Shown: positions 56,613 to 64,000 of the stretch, piece after piece
Numbering within the stretch: position 1 is the stretch's first letter
Layout of the letters: each line of letters starts with the position of its first letter
NCBI GenBank assembly: GCA_012031265.1
Contig: JAAUTY010000013.1
Coordinates: 1-64,000, forward strand
DNA: 64,000 nt
Source of the DNA: Spirulinaceae cyanobacterium SM2_1_0
GTDB taxonomy: Bacteria; Cyanobacteriota; Cyanobacteriia; Cyanobacteriales; Spirulinaceae
Direction: 5' to 3'
Program-made: the position numbers and the translations under genes
Notes under the pieces: model-generated
The model's database searches: none
Told to the model about the DNA's origin: nothing
The model's input: the letters and a program-made list of their open reading frames with translations, nothing else

Positions 56613-57068
56613 GTGGACTCCGCAACTCCCTCGATCGCTGACGAAATTTGGTGGGTCTTGCCCCAGGCCTTGGCTGGTGTCCGCAAGCCGCTGCCGGAGG
56701 AACTCCCAGCCCTGCAAGCGGCGGGCATCGGGGCGATCATCTCGGTGATGGACGACCCCGCCAATCTTGACGCCTACGAAGCGGCTGGTTGGCCCTACCA
56801 GTGGCTGCCGATCGCAGGTGGCACGGCACCCACGCCTGAGCAACTTCAGCAACTGCACACCTTCATTGCGCGTCAGCACGCGGCCGGACTCGCCGTTGCT
56901 GTCCACTGCACCAGCGGTCGGCGGCGGACAGGGACGGCGATCGCCGCCTACCTGATCCACACTGGCTATACCTACGATGCAGCCCTAGCCGCAATTCAGC
57001 AGGCCAACCCCGCTGTAGAAATGCGTGAGGCACAACTGCATTTCTTGCAATCGCTCGCGTCGGCTTAG
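56613..57068 (+). CDS. Dual-specificity protein phosphatase-like
   Basis: About 151 aa if started at the GTG at 56613 (VDSATPSIADEIWW); the frame stays open further upstream without family similarity. The active-site loop VHCTSGRRRTGTAIAAYL matches the HCxxGxxR(S/T) signature of cysteine-dependent phosphatases, preceded by the conserved IISVMDDPANLDAYEAAG and WLPIAGGTAPTPEQL. It may remove phosphate from protein, glycan or lipid. It abuts the next glycosyltransferase with no gap (TAG then ATG), implying coupling. Confidence 0.85.
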   Translation: MDSATPSIADEIWWVLPQALAGVRKPLPEELPALQAAGIGAIISVMDDPANLDAYEAAGWPYQWLPIAGGTAPTPEQLQQLHTFIARQHAAGLAVAVHCTSGRRRTGTAIAAYLIHTGYTYDAALAAIQQANPAVEMREAQLHFLQSLASA

Positions 57069-58292
57069 ATGGTCTGTGCCTACATTGCTTTCGATGTCGT
57101 GCCCGCCCCCAAGGGAGCCGCGATTCATATCGCGGCCTTTGCTCAGCAATTACTGGCACGGTTCGGTCGGCTCACCCTGGTGACGGTTGCCCCCAGCGCC
57201 GCCGCCCCGACGCCATCCTTAAACTGGCCAGGACTGGAGCACGTCCAATTACCGGCCGACGGAGCAACACTAGTTCACCGCGTCCTCAACTTCCGCCGCC
57301 ACCTATGCGCTTGGCTCACCGGACGTCATTTCGCCGCCATTCAGTTTCGTTCGATCTACGAGGGTTGGCCGCTGGCACGGCAGCCGGGGCGCTATGGCGA
57401 TCGCCTGATTTTTGAGGTCAATGGCTTGCCGTCGATCGAGCTGAAATATCGCTACCCGGATGTCGCCGACGATCGGGAGCTGATGCAAAAGCTCTGGTTC
57501 CAAGAGCAATATTGCCTAGCCGCTGCCGACGCGATCATCACGCCCAGCCCCGTCACCCGCGACTATCTGCAAAGCCGCCATCTACCGGCTGACAAAATTC
57601 ACGTCATTCCCAATGGCGTCGATCTCGACCTGTTCCGCCCGGCTCCTCTCCCTAAACGGCAACCCGGTGAACCGCTGCGGTTGCTATATTTCGGTATCCT
57701 CGCCGCTTGGCAGGGCGTCGATCTCGCCATTCGGGCGGCTGCCCTGGCCGCCAGCGAGTTGCCCGTGGAGCTGGCGGTGATCGGGCGGGCGACGCGATCG
57801 CAGCAACTCGCCCTGGCTCGCTTGGCCGACAAGCTAGGAATTGGCGATCGCGTGCATTACCATCAACCGTTACCCCAGCCAGAGTTGGTCGAGCGCATCC
57901 ATGCTGCCGATGCCACAGTAGTGCCGCTGGCACTCAATGACCGCAACCTGGTTCAGGGCTGCTGCCCCCTGAAGCTGCTCGAGGGGATGGCAGCAGGCCG
58001 CCCGGCGATCGCCAGCGATCTGCCCGTGACCCGTGCGATCGGACGCCACGAACAGGAGTTATTGTTGACCAAGCCTGGATTAGCGCCGCCGCTAGCCGAC
58101 GCGATCCTGCGTCTGGGAACCGAATCCGCGCTCGCTCAACAACTCGCTACCCAAGCCCAGCAGCACATTGCCCGTCACTACACTTGGGCAAAAGCCGGGA
58201 CAAAATTAGCGCAGGTTTACACCGCGCTGGGTGTGCCGTCGGCGGAAATTTCGCCGAATATTGGTTCAGTGATCAAAATGGTACTCCTGTAA
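57069..58292 (+). CDS. Glycosyltransferase family 4-type
   Basis: The 407-aa GT-B enzyme starts at the ATG at 57069, immediately after the phosphatase stop. N-terminal VVPAPKGAAIHIAAFAQQLL and donor-side VIPNGVDLDLFRPAPLP, LYFGILAAWQGVDLAIRAAA, VPLALNDRNLVQGCCPLKLL and EGMAAGRPAIASDLPVTRA match GT4 members. The last 17 or so codons (from PSAEISPNIGS) lie in the zone of a foreign fragment read in another frame, so the native C-terminus may have been replaced. Enzyme core intact; acceptor unknown. Confidence 0.88.
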   Translation: MVCAYIAFDVVPAPKGAAIHIAAFAQQLLARFGRLTLVTVAPSAAAPTPSLNWPGLEHVQLPADGATLVHRVLNFRRHLCAWLTGRHFAAIQFRSIYEGWPLARQPGRYGDRLIFEVNGLPSIELKYRYPDVADDRELMQKLWFQEQYCLAAADAIITPSPVTRDYLQSRHLPADKIHVIPNGVDLDLFRPAPLPKRQPGEPLRLLYFGILAAWQGVDLAIRAAALAASELPVELAVIGRATRSQQLALARLADKLGIGDRVHYHQPLPQPELVERIHAADATVVPLALNDRNLVQGCCPLKLLEGMAAGRPAIASDLPVTRAIGRHEQELLLTKPGLAPPLADAILRLGTESALAQQLATQAQQHIARHYTWAKAGTKLAQVYTALGVPSAEISPNIGSVIKMVLL

Positions 58293-58378
58293 CCGCCGCG
58301 CTCTACATTGACCATGAAGGTCACCCCTTAGAAATTGATGTATGGAAAGTTGACCTTTCCCCATTAGAAAAGTGGCCA
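58256..58378 (+). pseudogene. C-terminal fragment of a small conserved protein
   Basis: In the frame ending GDFAIQFPPISGG, the peptide EYWFSDQNGTPVTAALYIDH then EGHPLEIDVWKVDLSPLEKW is compact and domain-like. It resembles a short conserved tail seen in small cyanobacterial proteins that I can recall only loosely. It has no start or upstream part of its own; the first bases overlap the glycosyltransferase end. Best read as a gene remnant fused to the GT gene end. Confidence 0.5.
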
Positions 58379-58772
58379 ACCCCTCTGGGGGACTTTGCGA
58401 TCCAGTTCCCTCCGATTTCGGGGGGCTAAGGGGGGTCAAATGATGAGCTTCATCGAGAGATGTGTATAAGCGCAACCCAAGCTGGGAGGGGGCTTCTGGC
58501 TCCTTTCTCCCGGCTTGGGATCAGGGCTAGGGATGAGGGAGGCGAGGCTAGGGTTCCCAGCACCGGGTTGGGAATCAATGACAGATTGAATCGCATCGCC
58601 ATTGATGCCGTCCTCTACTAGGTGCATCAGAGTGATAGGCTTCGGCTTTGACTTGAGCCGCTAACCCTCCAAACCGTGACCTACAGCCTCAATCTGGTCT
58701 GAGTCTAGAAACCCCGTCCAAAATTTGGGGCGGGGTTGGGATGAGGGCGATGCGTGTTGCCTTGATGCTCCC
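58379..58772. other. Intergenic repeats and possible terminator
   Basis: This contains G-run/C-run repeats (58383-58435), a purine-rich repeat (58480-58555) related to 36580-36680, and a hairpin at 58710-58737 (10-bp stem with a wobble) that could end the minus-strand gene at 58773. No coding frame was convincing. Confidence 0.5.
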
Positions 58773-59279
58773 CTAGATTTCCTCGAAGCGGATGTTGATG
58801 TTGATCGTTTCGGGGCCGAGCATCGTGCCTTGGAGCACGAGGACGACATCCTTACTGCCATCTTGGGGTGCAAACTCAACGGTCTCCGGGACATCAAAAA
58901 CCAAGTTAAATCCCCAGTCACCGACGACGCGATTGATTTCCCGCTCGCTGTAGCCCTTCTCAGTCAGCACCGACTCGTAGAACCCCACCACGGGTTCGGG
59001 AGTCATGCCGACCTGAAAATTCAAGGCCTGTTGACCGTAGGCATTGGCGCTGAAGAGTTCGCCGACATTGCCGGGGCGCTGGTCGGGAGTGGGTAGAGAC
59101 TGCAAGACTGCTAGCACCTCGTCCCCATCGGCTTGGGTGAGGTAAAGCCGGGGCGCAGCGGACGGCACAGCCTGGTTGGTGGTGGCGGCGCGGCTGGTCT
59201 GGAGCCACCCCAGCCCGGTTCCCAGCGCACTCGAAACGCTGACGATGGCAACAACTGTTTTCAGCCATGAATTTCGCAC
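58773..59279 (-). CDS. Exported hypothetical protein
   Basis: The 168-aa protein starts at a GTG at 59279 (VRNSWLKTVVAIVSVSS) preceded by GGGAG; an ATG at 59321 is possible but lacks a ribosome site. The N-terminal hydrophobic segment is a signal peptide or anchor. The mature part, NVGELFSANAYGQQALNFQV, FYESVLTEKGYSEREINRVV and LQGTMLGPETININIRFEEI, is mixed alpha/beta. No function is recognised. Confidence 0.72.
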   Translation of the reverse strand: MRNSWLKTVVAIVSVSSALGTGLGWLQTSRAATTNQAVPSAAPRLYLTQADGDEVLAVLQSLPTPDQRPGNVGELFSANAYGQQALNFQVGMTPEPVVGFYESVLTEKGYSEREINRVVGDWGFNLVFDVPETVEFAPQDGSKDVVLVLQGTMLGPETININIRFEEI

Positions 59280-59540
59280 GATTTTTCTCCCAAAAAGTAT
59301 TGACAATTGCCGGTGATGCAACCCATCAACCTGGCGGCTCGAACCGATAATCCGGTCGCCGCAACGCCACTCAGTCTAGCACCGTGAATTGAGCAATGAT
59401 GCGGCTCACGCTGCCCCTTAGCTATGGAGCTGACACACTCTACTGCGGCTGCATGGGTTCTGTTTCACCGGGCAATATTCGTCATCCCCTGTTGAGTTAT
59501 GCAAAATCCCAGCCGGATGCCGAGCCTCGCCATCAGCAGC

Positions 59541-59918
59541 TCAGGTGAGCAGGGTCGGAAATAGGCGGGTGAATACCTCATGGAGGATTGAGTTCATGAT
59601 GCTGAGCGCGATCGCCCCCAAAATCGCACTCCAAACGCCCCAACGCAGGCGCACGCCCTCAACCAACCAAGCCGCGAGGCCGAACATCACAATATTGACC
59701 GCGACCCAAAACAAACCCAGGGTCAGAATCGTGATTGGAAAGCCAAAGAATAGAACCACAGGCCTCACAAACGCATTCAGTAAGCCCAGCACTAGCCCCG
59801 CCGTCAGCGCTTTGCCAAAACTATTGACCTCAATGCCAAAGGGCAGCCAGGAAATAATCACCAAGGTGATGGCTGTAATCAGCACCGTAATCAAAAATGC
59901 TAGCAAACCTGCAACCAT
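59541..59918 (-). CDS. Phage-holin-family / YvlD-like membrane protein
   Basis: The 125-aa protein has four membrane helices (LLAFLITVLITAITLVIISW, ALTAGLVLGLLNAFVRPVVL, FFGFPITILTLGLFWVAVNI, VWSAILGAIALSIMNSILHE). The NAFVRPVV motif is typical of the phage holin family 4-like / YvlD (DUF360) group. Despite the name, family members are chromosomal membrane proteins of unknown role. Confidence 0.85.
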   Translation of the reverse strand: MVAGLLAFLITVLITAITLVIISWLPFGIEVNSFGKALTAGLVLGLLNAFVRPVVLFFGFPITILTLGLFWVAVNIVMFGLAAWLVEGVRLRWGVWSAILGAIALSIMNSILHEVFTRLFPTLLT

Positions 59919-60039
59919 GACCTGCCCTCCTGCAACGCAATACGCGATTGATATTTGCCCCTATTTTGGCATAGGACTTTCATCTGGATGACGCTCGCGG
60001 CGATCGCGCTCAATTGGCAAGCGACTGAGTCCTCATGAT

Positions 60040-60315
60040 ATGTCTATCATTTACCCAGAGGTTGGGCGAATGCTGTCCCAGCTTGGTTTTCAGCCGTCAG
60101 TTGCTGCCCGCGCCAAGCATTTCTATCTCACCCGTCGTCCTCAGCCCCAATCCTCATCTCCTGAGCATTCTCACTTCCAGATTGATCGGGACGCGCCTCT
60201 CTGGAGTCATCCACCTCCCGATTATGCGGCTTTGAATGTCCATTTGCGCCAACTGAATGCCAACAAGTGCCGCAATTCTTGCCAGGGTCGCGTGGCTCAA
60301 TCCCTAGGAAGCTGA
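60040..60315 (+). CDS. Possible small ORF of unknown function
   Basis: A 91-codon frame (MSIIYPEVGRMLSQLGFQPS, then VAARAKHFYL and a Pro/Ser-rich middle) lies just left of the IS remnant. The first 30 residues look protein-like; the rest is low complexity. No clear ribosome site. It may be a decayed gene or a chance frame. Confidence 0.25.
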   Translation: MSIIYPEVGRMLSQLGFQPSVAARAKHFYLTRRPQPQSSSPEHSHFQIDRDAPLWSHPPPDYAALNVHLRQLNANKCRNSCQGRVAQSLGS

Positions 60316-60362
60316 CTGAATCAGGGATTGTCACCCATTGAGGCTAATTGACAACCTGTCCT

Positions 60363-60388
60363 AGCCTGGATTATTCACGAGGACATTG
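60363..60388. repeat. Insertion-sequence end (IS1380-like), copy 2
   Basis: Exact 26-base copy of 8048-8073. It lies 80 bases beyond the stop codon of the transposase remnant at 60469, as expected for the terminus on the 3' side of an IS transposase gene. Confidence 0.65.
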
Positions 60389-60468
60389 AATGCCCCTGCC
60401 CAAGGACATTCAGTGCCCACGCGACGGCAGGATGTGCGGGTCAACGGTAACGAAATTGAGCGAGGGCC

Positions 60469-60740
60469 TCAGTGCAAAGCCAGCTGAGGAAGCGCCATCA
60501 GTTTGCGAGCGATCTGCCGCAGCGCCGCAGCGGCGGGACAAAACGCCGCCAACTCAACGAGAACCCGTCGCACCGAGACCCGGACACGGGCAGCCTGCTT
60601 GATGAGACGAGAGCGCAGCTGCGGCACTTGGGCTTGGGCGAGGGCGGTACCAGCCGCCGCCTAGCGTAGCGTCAGCATCAAGACATAAGCTGCCTGCGTC
60701 AGCATAGGAACGCAGGGCTGCCAATCCCGGATGTTCCCGA
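60469..60740 (-). pseudogene. IS1380-like transposase, C-terminal remnant
   Basis: The minus-strand frame ending at TGA 60471-60469 gives DWQPCVPMLTQAAYVLMLTL, a stop codon, then AAAGTALAQAQVPQLRSRLI, KQAARVRVSVRRVLVELAAF and RQIARKLMALPQ. The pattern AYVL...L...RLIKQAARVRVSVRRV matches the end of IS1380-family transposases. An internal stop (after TLR) and the missing N-terminal and catalytic parts show it is dead. Confidence 0.72.
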
Positions 60741-60761
60741 TCGGCGACAGGCTCAGATCCA

Positions 60762-61304
60762 TTACGGGGTGTTGTAGACTCCCCAATGATGGACACGTTG
60801 CTGATTGAGAATGTTCTCAGCACGCTGAATTTCTGTTGCAGTTCCTTCGACGAGAACGACGTACTCTCCGGCATTCAACCGCTCGTCGTAATACTTCGCA
60901 TCTTCTTCAGGAACACCCCAGCCAATCAACGCACCGGCAAGCCCGCCACCAGCCGCACCAATGCCGCTGCCAAGCAGCGTGTTGGCAAGGATAACCCCCA
61001 CTTCTGCCGCAACACCCACGCCAGGAATGGCGAGTACCCCTAGACCACCGACGAGTCCTAGGATTCCACCCGTTGTTGCACCAGCCGTTGCACCAGCTCC
61101 AGCTCCACCAGCCGCCTGATCCCCCTTGTTTGAGGTGACTTGGGCACCACCAACGGAACTATTTCCATCGGCATCCTTAGCAATAACCGACACCTTGTTC
61201 ATATCGAAGCTCGCATCTCTCAACTGAGAAAGTGAAGTTTCCGCCTCTCGCCGTGTCGAAAATAAGCCGACAGCGCGCTTGAATTCAGTAGCAACCGTAC
61301 TCAT
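60762..61304 (-). CDS. General stress protein-like (YflT/17M-type) protein
   Basis: The 180-aa protein has an N-terminal alpha/beta unit (AVGLFSTRREAETSLSQLRD, ASFDMNKVSVIAKD). A glycine/alanine-rich hydrophobic centre follows (GGILGLVGGLGVLAIPGVGV; LLGSGIGAAGGGLAGALIGW), then a matching C-terminal unit (LNAGEYVVLVEGTATEIQRA ENIL). This two-flap layout with a Gly-zipper core is typical of general stress 17M-like proteins and suggests a membrane-associated stress protein. A short repeat lies just downstream, in the IS remnant. Confidence 0.75.
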   Translation of the reverse strand: MSTVATEFKRAVGLFSTRREAETSLSQLRDASFDMNKVSVIAKDADGNSSVGGAQVTSNKGDQAAGGAGAGATAGATTGGILGLVGGLGVLAIPGVGVAAEVGVILANTLLGSGIGAAGGGLAGALIGWGVPEEDAKYYDERLNAGEYVVLVEGTATEIQRAENILNQQRVHHWGVYNTP

Positions 61305-61532
61305 CTTTTTTTTCCTCGTATACTCTGCAAGTTGAGCGAAATCAGTGATTTCTCTCAGCCTCAGAATACGTTCTGTATTGTCGATCAGCGTCTGTCAATG
61401 GTGTCAAGCTTCAATCATTCGTAAGTGAGATGTGAACCAGACTGGCCATCATCAAAAGAACCAAATGAGAGAAGCTTTTACCTTTGTCCTACACTGGGAA
61501 TCTACCAGTACGAAGATATTTGCCACACGACT

Positions 61533-64000
61533 TTAAGCACTAAAATATTTAGCGACGGGGTGGTAGGCGATAATCGCAGTAGTGGACTGTTCGGGGTAGA
61601 GCTGTTCGCTTTCGTCCATGTGCAGACCAATGCGTTCAGCACCGAGAAGTTCTAGCTGCTTATACTGGTCAGGAATGTGCGGGCAAGCAGGGTAGCCGAA
61701 GCTGTAGCGCGAGCCTTGGTAGCGTTGTTGCAAGATGTCGCGCATTGTTTCCGGTTCGCGATCGCCAAACCCCAGCTCACGACGAATCCGCGCATGAGTC
61801 CACTCGGCGAGGGCTTCAGCGACCTGTACGGCGAGGCCGTGGAAGTAGAGGTAGTTGGTGTAGTCGTCGGCGGCAAAGAGTTTCTGAGCGTATTCGGTGG
61901 CAATGTTGCCAACAGTGACCGCCTGCATCGGGAAAACATCAACCTGTCCCGTTTCTACTGGCGTGAAGAAGTCAGCGATGCAGAAGCGGCGGAGCGATCG
62001 CTGACGCGGAAACTCAAAAGTCACGACCGGCGGGTCACTCAACTGCTGCTGATGCTGTATCTTCTCGGCATCGTAGAGATGTAGTGAGTTTCCCTCTGCT
62101 TGACAGGGAAAGTAGCCGTAGACCACTTGAGGATGGAGTAGATTCTCCGCTACAACCCGCTGTTTCCAGTCGGCGAGAATCGGGTAAACTTTGGCGGCGA
62201 GAAACTCATCGTATTCCTCGCGCGACTGCTCTTTGGGTTTGCGGAATTGCCATTGACCGGCAATCAAGGCTTGCAGGTCGAGATACTCGAAAACTTCGGC
62301 AAGGGGAATGTCAGATGGTTGCAGAATTTTGGTGCCCCAGAAGGGTGGGGTCGGGCGCTCGATGTCGATGGCGATCGCCTCCGAGCGCTGGGTGTCAAGC
62401 ACTGGCGATTCTGCTACCGATTGCGTGTCCTTCATCTCAGCGGCCGTCTGCTGCGATTCACCAGCCACCTGACCATTGCTGTGACCATTGACCTCAGCGA
62501 ACTCCCCCAAGAAACCCTGAAAATCATCCCAGGCCGTCGCCGCTTTGGCGGGCATGAGTTTGTCCATGAAATGCAAGTCTGCAAAGGCATCTTTGCCGTA
62601 GATCACCTGCCCTTTGTAAGTATTTTGGCAGTCTTGGTAGACGAACTTGGGGGTGAGGGCGGCACCGCCGAGAATAACTGGGACGGTGATGCCGCGTTCG
62701 TTGAAAGTCGCCAAGTTTTCCTTCATGAACGCCGTGGATTTCACCAAAAGGCCGCTCATGGCAATGCAATCAGCGCGGTGTTCCTCGTAGGCTTTGATGA
62801 TGTTGTCAACTGGTTGCTTGATACCGAGATTGATGACGCGGTAACCGTTGTTGGACAAGATGATGTCAACGAGATTTTTGCCAATGTCATGGACATCCCC
62901 CTTGACGGTGGCAATGATGAATGTACCCTTAGCATGATCCCCGGACTCAGATTTTTCCATGTGGGGTTCGAGGAAGGCGACGGCCGCCTTCATTGTCTGA
63001 GCCGACTGCAAGACAAAGGGCAACTGCATCTGGCCTGAGCCAAAGAGTTCGCCGACGACTTTCATGCCGTCGAGCAAATAAGTGTTGACGATCGTGAGCG
63101 GTTCGTACTGTTGCAGCGCTTCCGCCAGGGCATCTTCTAAGCCAATGCGCTCACCGTCGATGATGTGGCGCTTGAGGCGTTCTTCAATCGGTAAGTTGAT
63201 ATCAATTGCCTCGCTTTTGCGGGCCTTTTGACCGGCGAAGAGATCGGTCAGCTTCGTGAGGGGATCGTAGGTGCAGACTTCACCGGCAAACTGGCGGCGA
63301 TCGCCAATCAAATCGCGACAAATTTTTTGGTGCTCCGGCTCAATTTTTGCCAGGGGCAGGATCTTGCTGGCGCTGACGATGGCGGCATCCATCCCGGCAG
63401 CCATGGCATCGTGTAGGAAGACCGAATTCAACACCTGACGCGCGGCGGCATTGAGACCAAAGGAAATATTAGAAACGCCGAGAATGATGTGGCAAGCGGG
63501 CAGTTCTTGGCGAATTTGGCGAATGGCGTCGATCGTGGCCTGACCGTTGGCGCGGTCTTCTTCGATGCCGGTTGAAATAGGCAGCGCCAGCGGATCAAAG
63601 AAGAGTTCACTGGCAGGTAGGCCGTAGGTGATCGCATCTTGGTAGGCGCGTTGGGCGATCGCAAACTTTTTCGCCGCCGTCCGTGCCATACCGTCTTCGT
63701 CAATCGTTCCCACGACCACACCCGCGCCGTAGCGTTTAGCGATTTCGAGCAACTTGTAGAAGCGCTCTTCGCCGTCCTCGTAATTGGTAGAGTTGAGGAT
63801 GCACTTGCCGCCCGCCACCTTCAGACCCGCTTCCATCTTCTGCCACTCGGTCGAGTCCAGCATCAACGGCAGCGTCACATTGTTCACCAGTCGCGACGCG
63901 AGTTCGTGCATATCGCGCTCGCCATCGCGACCGACGTAATCGACGTTGACATCGAGGATATGCGCGCCTTCCTTGACCTGGGCTTTCGCCAGAGAAATCA
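61533..64000 (-). CDS. metH: Cobalamin-dependent methionine synthase (5' end outside window)
   Basis: MetH transfers a methyl group from methyltetrahydrofolate to homocysteine via cobalamin. The 822 codons in the window cover part of the folate-binding barrel ([33 protein letters not shown]) and the B12-binding module (cap helices, then [19 protein letters not shown] with the cobalt-ligand His, and [13 protein letters not shown]). A linker (around [11 protein letters not shown]) and the C-terminal SAM-dependent activation domain ([36 protein letters not shown]) follow. The homocysteine-binding domain and start lie beyond the right edge. It ends [10 protein letters not shown]. Confidence 0.96.
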   Translation of the reverse strand, partial: ISLAKAQVKEGAHILDVNVDYVGRDGERDMHELASRLVNNVTLPLMLDSTEWQKMEAGLKVAGGKCILNSTNYEDGEERFYKLLEIAKRYGAGVVVGTIDEDGMARTAAKKFAIAQRAYQDAITYGLPASELFFDPLALPISTGIEEDRANGQATIDAIRQIRQELPACHIILGVSNISFGLNAAARQVLNSVFLHDAMAAGMDAAIVSASKILPLAKIEPEHQKICRDLIGDRRQFAGEVCTYDPLTKLTDLFAGQKARKSEAIDINLPIEERLKRHIIDGERIGLEDALAEALQQYEPLTIVNTYLLDGMKVVGELFGSGQMQLPFVLQSAQTMKAAVAFLEPHMEKSESGDHAKGTFIIATVKGDVHDIGKNLVDIILSNNGYRVINLGIKQPVDNIIKAYEEHRADCIAMSGLLVKSTAFMKENLATFNERGITVPVILGGAALTPKFVYQDCQNTYKGQVIYGKDAFADLHFMDKLMPAKAATAWDDFQGFLGEFAEVNGHSNGQVAGESQQTAAEMKDTQSVAESPVLDTQRSEAIAIDIERPTPPFWGTKILQPSDIPLAEVFEYLDLQALIAGQWQFRKPKEQSREEYDEFLAAKVYPILADWKQRVVAENLLHPQVVYGYFPCQAEGNSLHLYDAEKIQHQQQLSDPPVVTFEFPRQRSLRRFCIADFFTPVETGQVDVFPMQAVTVGNIATEYAQKLFAADDYTNYLYFHGLAVQVAEALAEWTHARIRRELGFGDREPETMRDILQQRYQGSRYSFGYPACPHIPDQYKQLELLGAERIGLHMDESEQLYPEQSTTAIIAYHPVAKYFSA

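Noticed and set aside
58460-58480. A sequence AGATGTGTATAAG resembling the start of a Tn5 mosaic-end adapter
   Set aside because: Only 13 bases match and the continuation differs; the surrounding bases fit a native intergenic repeat, so adapter contamination is not supported.
59541-59918. Phage-holin-like gene as a sign of a prophage
   Set aside because: The family is a common chromosomal membrane protein group, and no phage structural, integrase or lysin genes lie nearby.
61425-61655. A 76-codon plus-strand frame at the metH end
   Set aside because: It overlaps the metH C-terminus antisense and has no ribosome site or protein-like features.

Overview
The window is chromosomal DNA from a photosynthetic cyanobacterium. 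It opens in the psbD-psbC operon and carries chlM, pgk, menC, a Tab2-family protein and a HetZ-related protein. The palindromic octamer GCGATCGC (HIP1) recurs throughout, including inside genes. The moderately high GC content and gene set fit a unicellular freshwater Synechococcus elongatus-like lineage, but I cannot fix the species from sequence alone. About 58 protein-coding genes (some partial or decayed) and three tRNAs can be supported. There is no rRNA, CRISPR array or intact insertion sequence.

Layout: 0-7.1 kb holds the psbDC end with a strong terminator, a double-Usp protein, a Ser/Thr kinase, anmK and a coiled-coil DUF2325-like protein. 7.3-9.1 kb holds hisB, a rarA remnant abutting a solo insertion-sequence end, and an exported protein. 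9.3-13.9 kb is a distinct accessory block: a membrane/coiled-coil protein, a MazF-type toxin with a partner gene, and a TerB-like ORF followed in the same frame, after one TAG codon, by a dynamin-like GTPase. 14-27 kb is mostly housekeeping: hisC, a HetZ-related gene, a PHP phosphoesterase, mobA, an epsilon-type exonuclease, gshB-grxC, a CBS/PAS histidine kinase, a WG-repeat lipoprotein, a YdjM-like membrane hydrolase, menC and tRNA-Ala(GGC). 27.4-33 kb, directly after the tRNA, carries a P-type cation ATPase, a divergent AAA-type ATPase and an SLC13/ArsB-type permease, and looks like an acquired transport cassette.

33-46 kb holds tab2, pgk, a Usp protein, a class C penicillin-binding protein (PBP4 type), plsX-fabH, a RodZ-like HTH membrane protein, an XRE/ImmA-type regulator-protease pair, a Ca2+/H+ antiporter and a large membrane protein with an S4-like arginine helix. 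46-54 kb holds MscS, tRNA-Ser(UGA), an HtrA protease, tRNA-Gln(UUG), a Uma2-family protein, chlM and proA. 54.5-58.3 kb holds folB and a glycosyltransferase / dual-specificity phosphatase / glycosyltransferase cluster whose last gene runs into a foreign gene fragment. 58.3-61 kb is a decayed zone with dispersed repeats and an IS1380-like transposase remnant. The window closes in metH, which is cut by the right edge.

Functional links visible in the sequence include plsX with fabH (fatty-acid initiation), gshB with grxC (glutathione), XRE with ImmA (signal-dependent derepression), MazF with its antitoxin candidate, and the TerB/dynamin pair (membrane remodelling or stress). The strongest candidates for something not well described are the 9.3-13.9 kb block, the glycosyltransferase-phosphatase cluster and the S4-like membrane protein.
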